Shown here: positions 40,504 through 48,917 of the stretch, in pieces
Layout: every line of letters starts with the position of its first letter
Position numbering within the stretch: the first letter of the stretch is position 1
NCBI RefSeq assembly: GCF_014131735.1
Contig: NZ_CP039121.1
Location: 1,116,001-1,180,000, forward strand
Length of the DNA stretch: 64,000 nucleotides
Direction: 5' to 3'
Source of the DNA: Lactiplantibacillus plantarum
GTDB lineage: Bacteria > Bacillota > Bacilli > Lactobacillales > Lactobacillaceae
Made by a program: the position numbers and the translations under genes
Notes under the pieces: model-generated
The model's input: only the letters and a program-made list of their open reading frames with translations
What the model was told of the DNA's origin: nothing
Database searches by the model: none

Positions 40504-40870
40504 TAAAAACAAACTTTTATCTTTGAAAAAAGATTTGAAGGCTTTGAACTATTTTGTCGTTGAAGTTCCTGGTAATAAAATTCATACCGCTCGACAATAT
40601 TTGAATTTTATGGGAAAAGAGTTTAAAATGCCGGATTATGCAGGCTTTGACGCTTATTCAGATTGGATGACTGATTTGAGTTGGATTCCTAACCATAGGA
40701 TTGGTGTAATCATAGATGATTACGAGTCTTTTTTGAATAAGGATCTCAGGGCAAAAGAAATAGTAACTGAAAGTTTTACGGATGTTATTTTACCCTTTTG
40801 GGAAAAGGATGTTATCAGGATTATGGTTGGCGGTAAGCCAAGAATTTTTGAAGTTTATATTGTAAAATAA
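40475..40870 (+). CDS. Barstar-like ribonuclease inhibitor (immunity protein), copy 1
   Basis: 131 residues. The middle KMPDYAGFDAYSDWMTDLSW corresponds to the barstar recognition helix region (PxYYGxNxDALxDxLTDLSW), followed by GVIIDDYESFLNKD and a C-terminal strand FWEKDVIRIMVGGKPRIFEV. Barstar-family proteins plug the active site of barnase-like RNases in the cytoplasm. The ATG is inside the end of a barnase-like tail and has a GGGGTAAT site. A close paralogue with the same length lies at 47388-47783, also after a barnase-like tail. Confidence 0.85.
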   Translation: MKKNTISYVDKNKLLSLKKDLKALNYFVVEVPGNKIHTARQYLNFMGKEFKMPDYAGFDAYSDWMTDLSWIPNHRIGVIIDDYESFLNKDLRAKEIVTESFTDVILPFWEKDVIRIMVGGKPRIFEVYIVK

Positions 40871-41010
40871 TACTTTATTTGAGCTTCAGTTTAGATAAAA
40901 ATCTTAATTTCGGATAGTTAGGTTGAACAAACGTCTGAAGATTGAAATGTGAGTCTATCATCGGTATGAAGTCATCTTAAGAAAAAGCATCAATATTAGT
41001 AGGGTGTATC

Positions 41011-41382
41011 GTTGTTAATTATTGCAACTATTCGCGTATTAGCAATGGTCATTATGTTGGCTTAAGAATCTGGAGTTATTTACTGGGAAAAGGAATCAAT
41101 CTAATTTTGTTGGCACTATCATTCCAATAGCTTACTTTGTCGTTCGGGCAATTTTAGCTGTGATGACACAAACTACGACACATGGACTAATATTGTCATT
41201 AGTCGGTAGTGTTATACCAGTTGGTTACTTTATTGTCTGATTAGTCTTTGTACTGGTACCGGGTAAAGGCGTTCGGAAACTGATAATTAGTTTAGTTTAT
41301 AATTTGGTGATTATCGTTATTTATGTCCTGCTGTTTGTTTGGGGACGACAACGATTCAGTAAGCAGAAGCAAACGAAATAAT
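41011..41382 (+). pseudogene. Decayed copy A of the recurring small membrane-protein gene
   Basis: Bases ~41060-41210 are about 90 percent alike the intact gene at 44815-45087 (GVWSYLLGK, NFVGTI-P, YFVVRAILAVMTQTTTHGL) but carry stops (TAA near 41062, TAG near 41127) and a frameshift. After 41225 the match ends and an unrelated hydrophobic, basic-ended frame (LVPGKGVRKLIISLVYNLVI, ending RQRFSKQKQTK) follows, so the copy is a chimera. It lies 140 bases after barstar copy 1. Confidence 0.7.
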
Positions 41383-41391
41383 TCGGTTGAA

Positions 41392-41431
41392 GATCCAGAA
41401 CGTTGATGAAATTGCGCGTTCTGGACTTTTT
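41392..41431 (+). terminator. Rho-independent terminator after membrane-protein copy A
   Basis: TCCAGAACG (41394-41402) pairs with CGTTCTGGA (41417-41425), followed by CTTTTT. Confidence 0.75.
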
Positions 41432-41521
41432 AGACTGTTACCGGTATTAATAAAGGGTATCATTTCATTTCTAACGGATCTAGTTGGGTATAATGATATT
41501 TAACCATAATTACAGGGAAAG

Positions 41522-41785
41522 ATGCCGCTACCGGTTACAACTTGGTCACAGGAACACGATGAGACTTTGCATAGAGTCGTGCGGCGTAAATCTAATTTTA
41601 AACGTATGGATACCCATGGTAATGATTGGTATGCGGAGACTACTAAAACACATAAGCAAATTTGGGTTAGAGTCCGCGATGGTAAAATAACTGATGGTGG
41701 TATTAACAGTCGACCAGCTCCTGTTATGAAAGATGGAATGCATAAAGTTTCTTGGTATATCAAGAATGGAGTGAAGTTACCTTGA
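41522..41785 (+). pseudogene. C-terminal fragment of a polymorphic toxin
   Basis: From ~41600 the frame reads FKRMDTHGNDWYAETTKTHK, then QIWVRVRDGKITDGGINSRP, ending WYIKNGVKLP. I recognise the D-W-Y-x-E-T...K-Q-I-W-V-x-V-x-x-G-x-I-x-x-G-G-x-N pattern from C-terminal domains of Rhs/LXG-type toxins, without naming its activity. The upstream codons are in a different frame from an ITGKDAATGYN stretch at ~41511-41560, so the N-terminal delivery part is lost. Its stop overlaps the TTG of the next gene (TTGA), the tight coupling expected of toxin and immunity genes. Confidence 0.6.
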
Positions 41786-42699
41786 CAAAAAGATTAAGTG
41801 AACAGGAAAGTTACTTTTCAATGTCTGAGTTTTTGGAATCCTACTATTGGGCTAGTAAAGACGATGATCTTGGAAGTCTATTGGGGAGTGTCACACTTTG
41901 GAGTGATGATGGGGAATTGTTTGATCAGGCAATTGCGGAAGACTGGCATGCTTTCTTTAGCGACGTGAGCAACGAAAATCACACTGTGTTTGAGAGCTTT
42001 CAAGCCGTCAAGCAGTTTGTGAATGAATATTTGCCGGATATCGCAGAAACGACACCAGTATCAGGAAGCTTGACGTATAACATTAGAATAATTTGTGAGA
42101 TGACAGAATCTCAACGAAATCAGGAACCCGTGTGGCAAAATTGGGTCGCAGCTGTTAATTGGATTACGAATCCTAATGTTGTGCCAGTCAATGAATCGCC
42201 CTTTCTTAAAACGGGGCAATCATTGCCTAATCCAAAGGAAAAGGGTTTTCGGAAAAATCAATTTCCAAGCGCCAAGGTTTTGCCAGCGCCACGACCAGAA
42301 ATTCCGATGGGGACCAGTCTGGAAAAGGTGGACTTGACACAGTCGTATTATGCGTTTGTGAAATTTTTACAGCATTATTATCAGGTTAGTGATGATAGTG
42401 AATTGGGTAATTTTTTGCAGCAAAATAGAGTTATTAGTGAAAATAATGAAGAATATCGCTATTGGAAAGAGGGATTTTCGGAGAGTTCAGGTAATAAAAC
42501 ATTACTTGATATTTTAAAAGTGTTTTTAATGATAAAGGATTATTTTGAAATTGAATTTCCGGATAATGCACTGCATACGCATCCTGTACGTAAATTGAGT
42601 TGTAATCTCTGGAAGGCAGCGTATCTGCCACACAGCCAACGTATTCAGACTGAGGTTTGGCAGAATTGGTTAACGGCAGTTCACCAAGTAATGGAGTAA
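41782..42699 (+). CDS. Putative immunity protein with two tandem copies of one domain
   Basis: 305 residues from TTG 41782, with GGAGTGAAG upstream. Two halves share a plan: residues ~12-135 begin MSEFLESYYWASKDDDLG and end PVWQNWVAAVNWI; residues ~190-305 begin YYAFVKFLQHYYQVSDDSELG and end EVWQNWLTAVHQVM. Both contain an acidic stretch and a K-x-F-x-x-E-x-x-P-D segment. A proline-rich linker (AKVLPAPRPEIPMG) joins them. The protein is acidic, has no membrane segment and overlaps a toxin fragment by 4 bases, so immunity is a reasonable inference. I do not recognise a named family. Confidence 0.72.
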   Translation: MTKRLSEQESYFSMSEFLESYYWASKDDDLGSLLGSVTLWSDDGELFDQAIAEDWHAFFSDVSNENHTVFESFQAVKQFVNEYLPDIAETTPVSGSLTYNIRIICEMTESQRNQEPVWQNWVAAVNWITNPNVVPVNESPFLKTGQSLPNPKEKGFRKNQFPSAKVLPAPRPEIPMGTSLEKVDLTQSYYAFVKFLQHYYQVSDDSELGNFLQQNRVISENNEEYRYWKEGFSESSGNKTLLDILKVFLMIKDYFEIEFPDNALHTHPVRKLSCNLWKAAYLPHSQRIQTEVWQNWLTAVHQVME

Positions 42700-42739
42700 G
42701 TGACAATGTCATTAAAAACAACCATTTTGGCGGATAAAT

Positions 42740-42985
42740 TAGTGCTAGTTATTGTGGTTATTGGATTATTGTTGATGGGTACTTTAGACTTGAAGTGCTG
42801 GAACTTTTTGTTAGGAAAAAAGAATTAATCCAATTTTGTTGGCATTATCATTCATCCCAACAGCTTGCTTCTTTAGCTGTGATGACGCATGAACTAGTAT
42901 CGTTATGGTCGGTAGCTTGTCATTCAATTTATTTATTTGAGGTAAGTGACGGGCTAATAAATATAGGAATTAGTCAGATAAAATA
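42740..42985 (+). pseudogene. Decayed copy B of the recurring small membrane-protein gene
   Basis: DNA similarity to the intact copy at 44815-45087 is clear in patches: the GGAAAAAAGAATTAATCCAATTTTGTTGGCA block, TTAGCTGTGATGACG and CTAGTATCGTTATGGTCGGTAGCTTG, then TTAGTCAGAT near the end. Frameshifts and deletions prevent translation. It follows the two-domain immunity gene by 40 bases, the same place as copies A, C, D and E after their immunity genes. Confidence 0.65.
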
Positions 42986-43109
42986 AATGATATTCAACGA
43001 GAAATAGCTACAGTCCTTCTAAGGTTGTCAGATGAAATAATATAATTAATTTGTCAATTTTAAGGGACCTTTTATTATGCTATTTGAGAAAATTTAAAAT
43101 AACCTTTCC

Positions 43110-43429
43110 ATGTCTATTGAAGGACTTGTTGAAGGGGAATATATTGAGTTAATAACAAAATAAGAGTTAATGTTTAAAATATCAACGGAAGTTATATATT
43201 AGAAAGAATTCCCAGACTGAAAAATATTAATGTTATTAAGCGTAAAATTTTGTAACAAATAATCATAGAAGTGTGTGAAGATGGTTTTTATATTTATTCG
43301 GATGGTCAGAGGTATTATTTTGTGTATAGTGAGCGAGAAACTGAAAATAAGTATAATGTAACAGATAATCTTTTTGAAATAATGTATTGGGCTACTAGTT
43401 CTATGACAGACTTGTTGGCAATCAGGTAG
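43110..43429 (+). pseudogene. Decayed small gene, probably an immunity gene
   Basis: A frame from ATG 43110 (MSIEGLVEGEYIELITK) hits a stop, and another from ~43259 reads CEDGFYIYSDGQRYYFVYSE with MYWATSSMTDLLAI before TAG at 43427-43429. Together they would make a ~105-residue acidic protein. No family is recognised. Confidence 0.45.
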
Positions 43430-43548
43430 ATTTATGAAGTATTAATCAAGATTGCAAACTAGAAATTGTTTTTTAGTTCTCCAAGAAAGGCGGACTAACT
43501 ACCGGTCTAAAATATACTCAATATATACCTTAAAATAAAGAGGAAAAT

Positions 43549-44064
43549 ATGAAAATAGAAGAGTTTGAAAATAATGTTTCTAAAGAGAAAATAGAAATAG
43601 ACTACTATGTGCCAGTGTCAATTAGTTTTCCGGAAAACGATTTGGAAGAAGAAGGGCTTTATTACTATAGATTTATTAATAAGGAATATTCTTTTATTGA
43701 ATTTAAAATTAATTCAGTTAGTAAGAAAATTGTGAATGTAACAGTTACTTCTATCAATGATATTCAAAACGGTGATTTTATTTTTAATGGAAGCATATCC
43801 AAAGCTAACCCTATTATTGACATATATGAGTTTGAATATGAGGCTGTCATTACTAACAATAGTAGTTTTGAATTTTATATGGGGGAGAAAAAAATATTCT
43901 TTATACTTGATAATGAAGAAATTTCTTCCATGATTATGATTTCAAATCACTTTTTTGCTTTTTTAAATAGTGAGAATGATATAGTTGGGGCGCAAATAGC
44001 CAATTTTAATGATGAGGACTGGAACACTTTGGTTGGAAATTTAAAAGAGGCGGGGAAACTTTGA
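43549..44064 (+). CDS. Hypothetical protein, putative immunity protein
   Basis: 171 residues, acidic, beta-rich, no signal peptide or membrane segment. It begins MKIEEFENNVSKEKIEIDYY and ends EDWNTLVGNLKEAGKL. AGAGGAAA lies 5 bases upstream of the ATG. It sits among immunity-type genes and is followed by a broken toxin tail. I do not recognise its family; immunity is inferred from context. Confidence 0.65.
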   Translation: MKIEEFENNVSKEKIEIDYYVPVSISFPENDLEEEGLYYYRFINKEYSFIEFKINSVSKKIVNVTVTSINDIQNGDFIFNGSISKANPIIDIYEFEYEAVITNNSSFEFYMGEKKIFFILDNEEISSMIMISNHFFAFLNSENDIVGAQIANFNDEDWNTLVGNLKEAGKL

Positions 44065-44092
44065 ATCATTAACGTTAAGGAAAATGATCATG

Positions 44093-44313
44093 CTGGACTG
44101 AAACATATGTTAAAAAGAATCATGAAGCCAATTTTGTTGATAGAGGTGCGGACAAAGAAAATATTCCTAAGTTGTTAGATAAAACTTTAAGATCAAAGAC
44201 AATAAAATGGGCGTTAGTAAAAAAATCTATATGTGGACTATCGCATTAATGGAAAAGTATATCGAGTCGCATATGGGGACAACGGCTTCGTCGTATCGTT
44301 TTATCCAATGTGA
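44093..44313 (+). pseudogene. Decayed C-terminal domain of a polymorphic toxin
   Basis: With at least two frameshifts the sequence reads HAGLKHMLK, NHEANFVDRGADKENIPKLL and, at the end, RINGKVYRVAYGDNGFVVSF followed by YPM and TGA at 44311-44313. A H-x-L-x-H start and a D-N-G-x-V-V-S-x-Y-P end are common in toxin C-terminal nuclease domains of the BECR type; that assignment is tentative. It ends 28 bases before the next immunity-type gene. Confidence 0.55.
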
Positions 44314-44340
44314 GAATAAGTAATACGAGGAGTGAATATA

Positions 44341-44751
44341 GTGTATAAGTTGCTATCAATAGATGCTGCTGCTGTCACGAGGAATTTGATGCTTCAGAAT
44401 ACCGAGACGAATACGGTTGAAAAGGTTTTTGATGACTCAGACCTAATAAATGAAGGTGAGACTTTTGAGTTTATGGAGATTGGTAAAACATATGACTGTA
44501 AGTTGGCTTTGTTTGGTAGTATGAAGCAAAGGCATGTTGGTAAATGGAGAAAATTTAATATTCTTAAGGCTAATGTGAAAATAGGTGTTAGATTGTTCTT
44601 GGAAGTCGAGGCAGAGCAGGATATTTATTATATTAGTCAGAAGAACGTACCAGGTTATGAGTCGATGGAGAGTTTTATGTTTGAGTATTCGCGGTTAGAT
44701 TTGATACAAGTCAACAGTCTTAACAGTGGAAACCTGTATCTTGACTATTAA
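44341..44751 (+). CDS. Hypothetical protein, putative immunity protein
   Basis: 136 residues from GTG 44341, which is 8 bases after GAGGAG at 44327-44332. It opens VYKLLSIDAAAVTRNLMLQN and ends GNLYLDY; it contains a FNILKANVKIGVRLFLEVEA segment and looks like a soluble mixed alpha/beta protein. It follows a toxin remnant and precedes the intact small membrane-protein gene, so it is the middle gene of a toxin-immunity-membrane triplet. Family not recognised. Confidence 0.68.
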   Translation: MYKLLSIDAAAVTRNLMLQNTETNTVEKVFDDSDLINEGETFEFMEIGKTYDCKLALFGSMKQRHVGKWRKFNILKANVKIGVRLFLEVEAEQDIYYISQKNVPGYESMESFMFEYSRLDLIQVNSLNSGNLYLDY

Positions 44752-44814
44752 AGCGGTATTTACTAGTTTATATAAAATATAGTGTGTCATACACATATTC
44801 AGAAGAGGGGTACG

Positions 44815-45087
44815 GTGTTCATTATTTTAATAATTGGTTTATTGCTATTAGTGGTTACGCTAGGTTTAGGATACTGGAGTTATTTACTAGGAAAAAGGAA
44901 TCAATCTAATTTTGTTGGCACTGTTATTCCAGTAGCTTACTTTGCCGTTCGAGCAATCTTAGCTGTGATGACACAAACTACGACACATGGGCTAGTATCG
45001 TCATTAGTCGGTAGCTTGTTATTCAGTTTGATTTACTATGGCGTATTTGCTGGGGGAAGCACTGCGTCAATAAGTAATATGAGTTAG
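44815..45087 (+). CDS. Small membrane protein, the only intact copy of a gene repeated five times
   Basis: 90 residues from GTG 44815 (AGAGGGG just upstream). Three hydrophobic segments are seen: residues ~2-24 (IILIIGLLLLVVTLGLGYW), ~37-52 (GTVIPVAYFAVRAILAV) and ~64-82 (VSSLVGSLLFSLIYYGVFAG), with GKRNQSNFV between the first two. Decayed copies follow other immunity-type genes at 41011, 42740, 45893 and ~49670. Its own terminator, of a type also found after copy E, follows. I do not know a family for it. It could be a membrane immunity protein, or a fixed partner of the toxin system. Confidence 0.72.
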   Translation: MFIILIIGLLLLVVTLGLGYWSYLLGKRNQSNFVGTVIPVAYFAVRAILAVMTQTTTHGLVSSLVGSLLFSLIYYGVFAGGSTASISNMS

Positions 45088-45097
45088 TCAGATTAAG

Positions 45098-45145
45098 ATA
45101 ACCGATATTCGACAAGGATTAATTGCCGAGTATCGGTTATTTTTA
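45098..45145 (+). terminator. Terminator after the intact small membrane-protein gene
   Basis: ATAACCGATATTCG (45098-45111) pairs with CGAGTATCGGTTAT (45127-45140) with one G-U pair, then TTTTA. A near-identical hairpin follows copy E at 49841. Confidence 0.8.
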
Positions 45146-45148
45146 TAG

Positions 45149-45562
45149 AAAAGTTTAGACAAGTTGAGTTATGAGGGAAGAAACAACACATATTGGGATT
45201 AACTTTTGCTGGATTGATCACGGCGGCAATCACACTTGTCAGGTGTGGATCGACCATTCTTGAAAGATCTTGTGCTTTGTGCCGTTTTAGTTTAAAAACT
45301 CAGTTATAACTCCCAGGTAAGCCAATGAAGCTAAGAAGAAAAATATGATCTTAAGAATAAAATGAGAGAATATAGACAAGATAATAATGACTTTTTAAGA
45401 AAGTGGGGTAGAAATGAATAACGAAAGATTGTCTAAACAATGTTAAGATTGATAACGTAGTTTTGCGTAAAAAAACTCCTAAACGCAAGTGTACCCGGCA
45501 ATCATGGCTGCCATAAAACTGGACAGCCTTAATTTGGTATATAATTAGAAGGAGGTAAGTTT
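45149..45562. other. Low-coding stretch with fragments
   Basis: No supportable gene. A short frame near 45195-45250 reads GLTFAGLITAAITLVRCGS, like the start of a secreted or lipoprotein-type protein, then breaks. A stretch near 45360-45415 reads REYRQDNNDFLRKWGRNE and ends at TAA, plausibly the tail of the toxin that matched the next immunity-type gene. Confidence 0.35.
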
Positions 45563-45877
45563 ATGAGTATTTCAGATGAAGTCCGAAGAAAACTTAAAAA
45601 ACGAAGACGTATAAATCAAGATGATGATTTTGGACTGGAACGAAGCTGGGAAGAATTAACAAATATTTTATCAAAGAATGAGGATGAAGCAATTAAGTAC
45701 TTGATGAATTGCTCTGAAGATGATGTATTATTGATTAGTTCTGTTTTTGACTATGTTTCTGAGAATTTACAAAGTAAGAAGTTTATATCTTGTTTGAGAA
45801 AATTAGATAAAAAGTATCCTGATTTGAAATTAACATCCTTTATTGATGATGCGGAAGATTATATTGAAGATAATTAA
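45563..45877 (+). CDS. Small acidic protein, putative immunity protein
   Basis: 104 residues with a basic start (VRRKLKKRRR) and an acidic helical body: SWEELTNILSKNEDEAIKYL, DDVLLISSVFDYVSENLQSK and LRKLDKKYPDLKL. The pattern resembles small helical immunity proteins I have seen beside polymorphic toxins in Firmicutes. AAGGAGGTAAG precedes the ATG with ideal spacing. A decayed copy of the small membrane gene follows after 15 bases. Confidence 0.7.
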   Translation: MSISDEVRRKLKKRRRINQDDDFGLERSWEELTNILSKNEDEAIKYLMNCSEDDVLLISSVFDYVSENLQSKKFISCLRKLDKKYPDLKLTSFIDDAEDYIEDN

Positions 45878-45892
45878 AAATTAATTGAAAGA

Positions 45893-46070
45893 GGGAAACT
45901 ATTCAAATTGTTTGGATGGTAGTCCCATTGGCGCTTCTTGTTGGAAAAATACGCAAATTGTCTTGGCCATGACGATGCATTGTATGACGTATGGATCAGT
46001 ATCGGTATTAGTTAGTAGCTTGCTATTTGATCTAATTTACTATGGTCTATTTGTCTCGGAAAAAACGTAG
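45893..46070 (+). pseudogene. Decayed copy D of the recurring small membrane-protein gene
   Basis: Only the second half is recognisable: ASCWKNTQIVLAMTMHCMTY is a diverged AILAVMTQTTTHGL, and SVLVSSLLFDLIYYGLFVS matches SSLVGSLLFSLIYYGVFAG. The first membrane segment is gone. It directly follows the acidic immunity-type gene. Confidence 0.65.
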
Positions 46071-46121
46071 GATTCTTAATCCATTTTGATTAAGAGAATC
46101 AAAAAATGATGCTTGTCATGA

Positions 46122-46178
46122 ATTGCCAAATATCAGTTTCTCGATAAAGCTGGTGTTGTTACTATCATTCCTAAATAG
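46122..46178 (+). pseudogene. Last residues of a lost toxin domain
   Basis: A frame ending at TAG 46176-46178 reads KYQFLDKAGVVTIIPK, a strand-rich end of the type seen at the C terminus of toxin nuclease domains. It stops 13 bases before the next immunity-type gene. Too short to identify alone. Confidence 0.4.
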
Positions 46179-46191
46179 GAGAGGTTCAAAA

Positions 46192-46512
46192 TTGTTTACA
46201 AAATATAATAATTTGGATTTGCTAGAGTTATTTTGGTCAGAGGCTGAAAGTTTAACGGGAGAAATGGGTGACGGAGAAGTTTTATATAGAAGAGCAATCG
46301 GCGATTTTAAATTAACGTTGTTCATATATTCGTATGAAATGAAATGTAATGTTTTTTTGAGTTATAAAGACGAAGATATATTATCCATTGAGCTAGACAA
46401 TATTTCTGAATTAAGAAAAAATGAAGACCAATTATACTTTATTAGTAGCGAAAGTGTCGAATTATGTGTGACTTTTGGCAAAGTTTTTTCGGTGAAGTTT
46501 GAAGATAAATAG
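46192..46512 (+). CDS. Hypothetical protein, putative immunity protein
   Basis: 106 residues from TTG 46192, chosen because AGGAGAGG at 46177-46184 is 7 bases upstream; a longer frame from 46123 would be out of step with the toxin tail there. It contains LDLLELFWSEAESLTGEMGD and IYSYEMKCNVFLSYKDEDIL, soluble and acidic. Position behind a toxin-like tail supports an immunity role. No named family. Confidence 0.62.
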   Translation: MFTKYNNLDLLELFWSEAESLTGEMGDGEVLYRRAIGDFKLTLFIYSYEMKCNVFLSYKDEDILSIELDNISELRKNEDQLYFISSESVELCVTFGKVFSVKFEDK

Positions 46513-47299
46513 ATTTATAGCATTTAATATATGCAATGTTTTCACTAAAATTGTCTTCCAAAAAATCTTTTATCTTATATAGGTGATGGGTATTAAAATC
46601 TATATAAGAATATGGTAGTCAAAGTTCTTTTAATAAAACATATGGCTGAAGTTAGTGCTGTAATTGCCGCGCATTGTCGTAATTGAAGTTGGTAAGCCAA
46701 ATGGAATCCCTTATTTTAAAAAATTGAATATGCGCAAAAAACATTTGTAGATGGTGATTTTTTAGATATTGTAAAGGAATTTGAGAGTGGTGAAGAATGA
46801 ATGAAAGTTTAAAAGGAAAGCGATTGTAGCCATTCGAAGGTTGTTTGCTAGTTTAATGATTACTTTTATTCATGTCATGTTGTTTGGAAATATTGATTCA
46901 GTAATAAATAGTCCGTTTGGATTTCAGAACATCAGTAAAAGTAATGCGCTCGGAATTTTTCTAATCAAAGCGTAAAACAGTGCCGAAAAATACGCTATTA
47001 CCAGTAAGAAAAGTTTGCGTTTGGAAGGTACGGTTTGAATAGTCTGAACTTTGAATCATCAATTTAAGATTGCAGAGGCTTATAAAAAAAGTCAAATATA
47101 TGAACAATCGGTCAAGTGATGCTATTGTACTAGGTCACAGCTGCCTAAGTATTAATATGCAAAGGTATGAAACCTACTGATGGCGCAAGGTATGGGAAAG
47201 GTTATTTTTAATTACCCATGGGGATTGTAATGGGTAATTAGTAAAAAGTGCAAAAAAATTTGAGATTAATAACTGGAGGCTAAATCAAAGTAGGAATGG
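46513..47299. other. Degenerate stretch with immunity and toxin fragments
   Basis: No intact gene. A frame ending at ~46800 reads AQKTFVDGDFLDIVKEFESG and stops, like the end of an immunity gene. Around 47060-47115 KIAEAYKKSQIYEQSVK and around 47180-47240 GARYGKGYF with LPMGIVMGN look like parts of a toxin region in shifting frames. Confidence 0.4.
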
Positions 47300-47398
47300 G
47301 AACTGATTATCAAAAGTAGTGACGAGCAGATATACTGTCCGAATGACTACCATGCTGCTTTTATTAAAGTGAAGCGAGGTAATAATCGTGGAAAATAA
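47300..47398 (+). pseudogene. C-terminal tail of a second barnase-like ribonuclease toxin
   Basis: The frame running to TAA 47396-47398 reads WELIIKSSDEQIYCPNDYHA then AFIKVKRGNNRGK. Barnase ends S-S-D-W-L-I-Y-K-T-T-D-H-Y-x-T-F-T-K-I-R, so S-S-D-x-x-I-Y...D-Y-H-x-x-F-x-K-V-K is a good match including the active-site His zone. It overlaps the GTG of the barstar-like gene. The rest of the toxin is not present. Confidence 0.72.
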
Positions 47399-47783
47399 TG
47401 TGATTTCATATATTAATAGTATTGATATTAAAAAACTCAGAAATCGGATGAAAACGTTGAATTATTATATGGTAGAAGTTCCAGGAGCAAAAATTCAAAC
47501 AAAGCGAAGTTTCCTTGACTTTATGGGCGAAAAGTTCTCCATGCCTGACTATCAAGGGTGGGATGCTTACGCGGATTGGATGAAAGATCTAAGTTGGATA
47601 CCTAATCGACGAATTTGCGTGATTATTGATGATTATAGTTCCTTTTTAAGAAAAGATTCTAAAGCGAGAAAGGACTCGATTGAACTTTTTAAAGATGATA
47701 TTTTGCCGTTTTGGGAGAAGGATGTTTTGAAGTTTGTAGTGGGAGGCAAAACTAGAGTCTTTAAAGTTTATCTTGTTAACTAA
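47388..47783 (+). CDS. Barstar-like ribonuclease inhibitor (immunity protein), copy 2
   Basis: 131 residues, the same length as copy 1 and clearly homologous: KTLNYYMVEVPGAKIQTKRS, SMPDYQGWDAYADWMKDLSW, CVIIDDYSSFLRKD and FWEKDVLKFVVGGKTRVFKV. It starts with GTG, with GCGAGGT upstream, and overlaps the end of a barnase-like tail by 11 bases. The two barstars differ at many positions, so they probably protect against different barnase variants. Confidence 0.85.
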   Translation: MENNVISYINSIDIKKLRNRMKTLNYYMVEVPGAKIQTKRSFLDFMGEKFSMPDYQGWDAYADWMKDLSWIPNRRICVIIDDYSSFLRKDSKARKDSIELFKDDILPFWEKDVLKFVVGGKTRVFKVYLVN

Positions 47784-48425
47784 GACTACAAAATAAATAA
47801 GCATGTTGTATAGTTGGCATAGCAATTGTCTGATTTAATAAATATACCGATTAATTAGATGCTAGGCGAAGACAAACTAGTGTATGCTTTCGCCATAATT
47901 AGGGCAAAATATGATACATAGGCCAGCATTATTCAGTAGGTTGTTGTCAGTTATAATAACTGATCTGTTTTAGAAAAGTATCAATTTAATAAGTAATATC
48001 AATCAGTAAGTTAGTGTAACTAGTGTTCCCGGCGACGTGATTTAAATTGCTCAGATCTAGTTAAATGATATTTATAATTACTTTAAAGTAAAGACAGAAA
48101 ATTGTAAATTTGACAATTACTTATACGATAATATTCGAAATATTGCTTTTTTAATGGAATTACGTTTGAAGAGGCAGTTCCATTAATTCGTCAAAAAATG
48201 CAGGATAGTTTACTATTAGCGAAATATAAGTGGAAAAATTTTACAATTTGAGCCGGTTATCAAGATATCTGTCAAAGAACTAGGTGAAAGAATTGTGAAT
48301 CCGGGAAAATTGTTGGAGATTTGAACCTAGTTTAGGTGAATGATCAACAACTTGGATAAAAGTCATCGCCAATAAAGTGGGCGATATCATTACGGCATAT
48401 CTTGTTTCAAATTATGGGAGGAAAA
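47784..48425. other. Degenerate stretch with an immunity-gene fragment and a toxin tail
   Basis: A frame at ~48153-48251 reads GITFEEAVPLIRQKMQDSLL then AKYKWKNFTI and stops. At the right end, a frame that runs to TGA at 48452-48454 reads TWIKVIANKVGDIITAYLVS then NYGRK; it overlaps the next gene by 29 bases, as a toxin tail overlaps its immunity gene. No intact gene. Confidence 0.45.
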
Positions 48426-48917
48426 ATGAATCAAAAAATTCTAACTGTTTATGAGAATTTTCAAAATGTAAGTTTGAGTATTTTTTTTGATGAGCTGATA
48501 CTTTTTATAAATAGATATCACTATGAATTTACGAAGTATGTATCTAAAGATTATTTAGAAGCAATGGAAAAATTTGAAGCAAAGTATTTTATTTTGGGAC
48601 ATTCTGATAATAACTTTGAAATTGGTATCTCATATTATAGAAATCTGATAGAGCAAGGGTTGGATAAAGAAAATATCTGTAGACAAGTTTCGTTGCTAAT
48701 ATGGGATTTAAGTGGTTATATGATAGACGAAATTTGTCCAATTTGTCACGATAGTAATTTAAGATTAGCATCATCAATTGGTAGAGAGAAGCTTATTAAG
48801 TTTTGTGATGAGTGTTTGTCTACTGAAATAGATGGAAAATTTGTTCAGACTGATGAAGAAATACTTCCAGCAAATAGAGATCAAGTTAATTCATATTTAA
48901 GGGAACAAGCTCTCTAA
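48426..48917 (+). CDS. Hypothetical protein with a C-terminal Cys-pair motif, putative immunity protein
   Basis: 163 residues from ATG 48426 with GGGAGGAAA directly upstream (an upstream in-frame ATG-like start at 48402 lacks a site). The N-terminal ~100 residues look helical; CPICHDS near residue 110 and FCDEC near 132 could bind zinc. It overlaps a toxin-like tail, supporting an immunity role. No named family. Confidence 0.65.
   Translation: MNQKILTVYENFQNVSLSIFFDELILFINRYHYEFTKYVSKDYLEAMEKFEAKYFILGHSDNNFEIGISYYRNLIEQGLDKENICRQVSLLIWDLSGYMIDEICPICHDSNLRLASSIGREKLIKFCDECLSTEIDGKFVQTDEEILPANRDQVNSYLREQAL

Noticed and set aside
45540..45545. TATAAT before the gene at 45563 as a promoter
   Set aside because: Too close: the transcript would start inside or after the ribosome site GGAGGTAAG at 45551-45559, and no -35 box is present.
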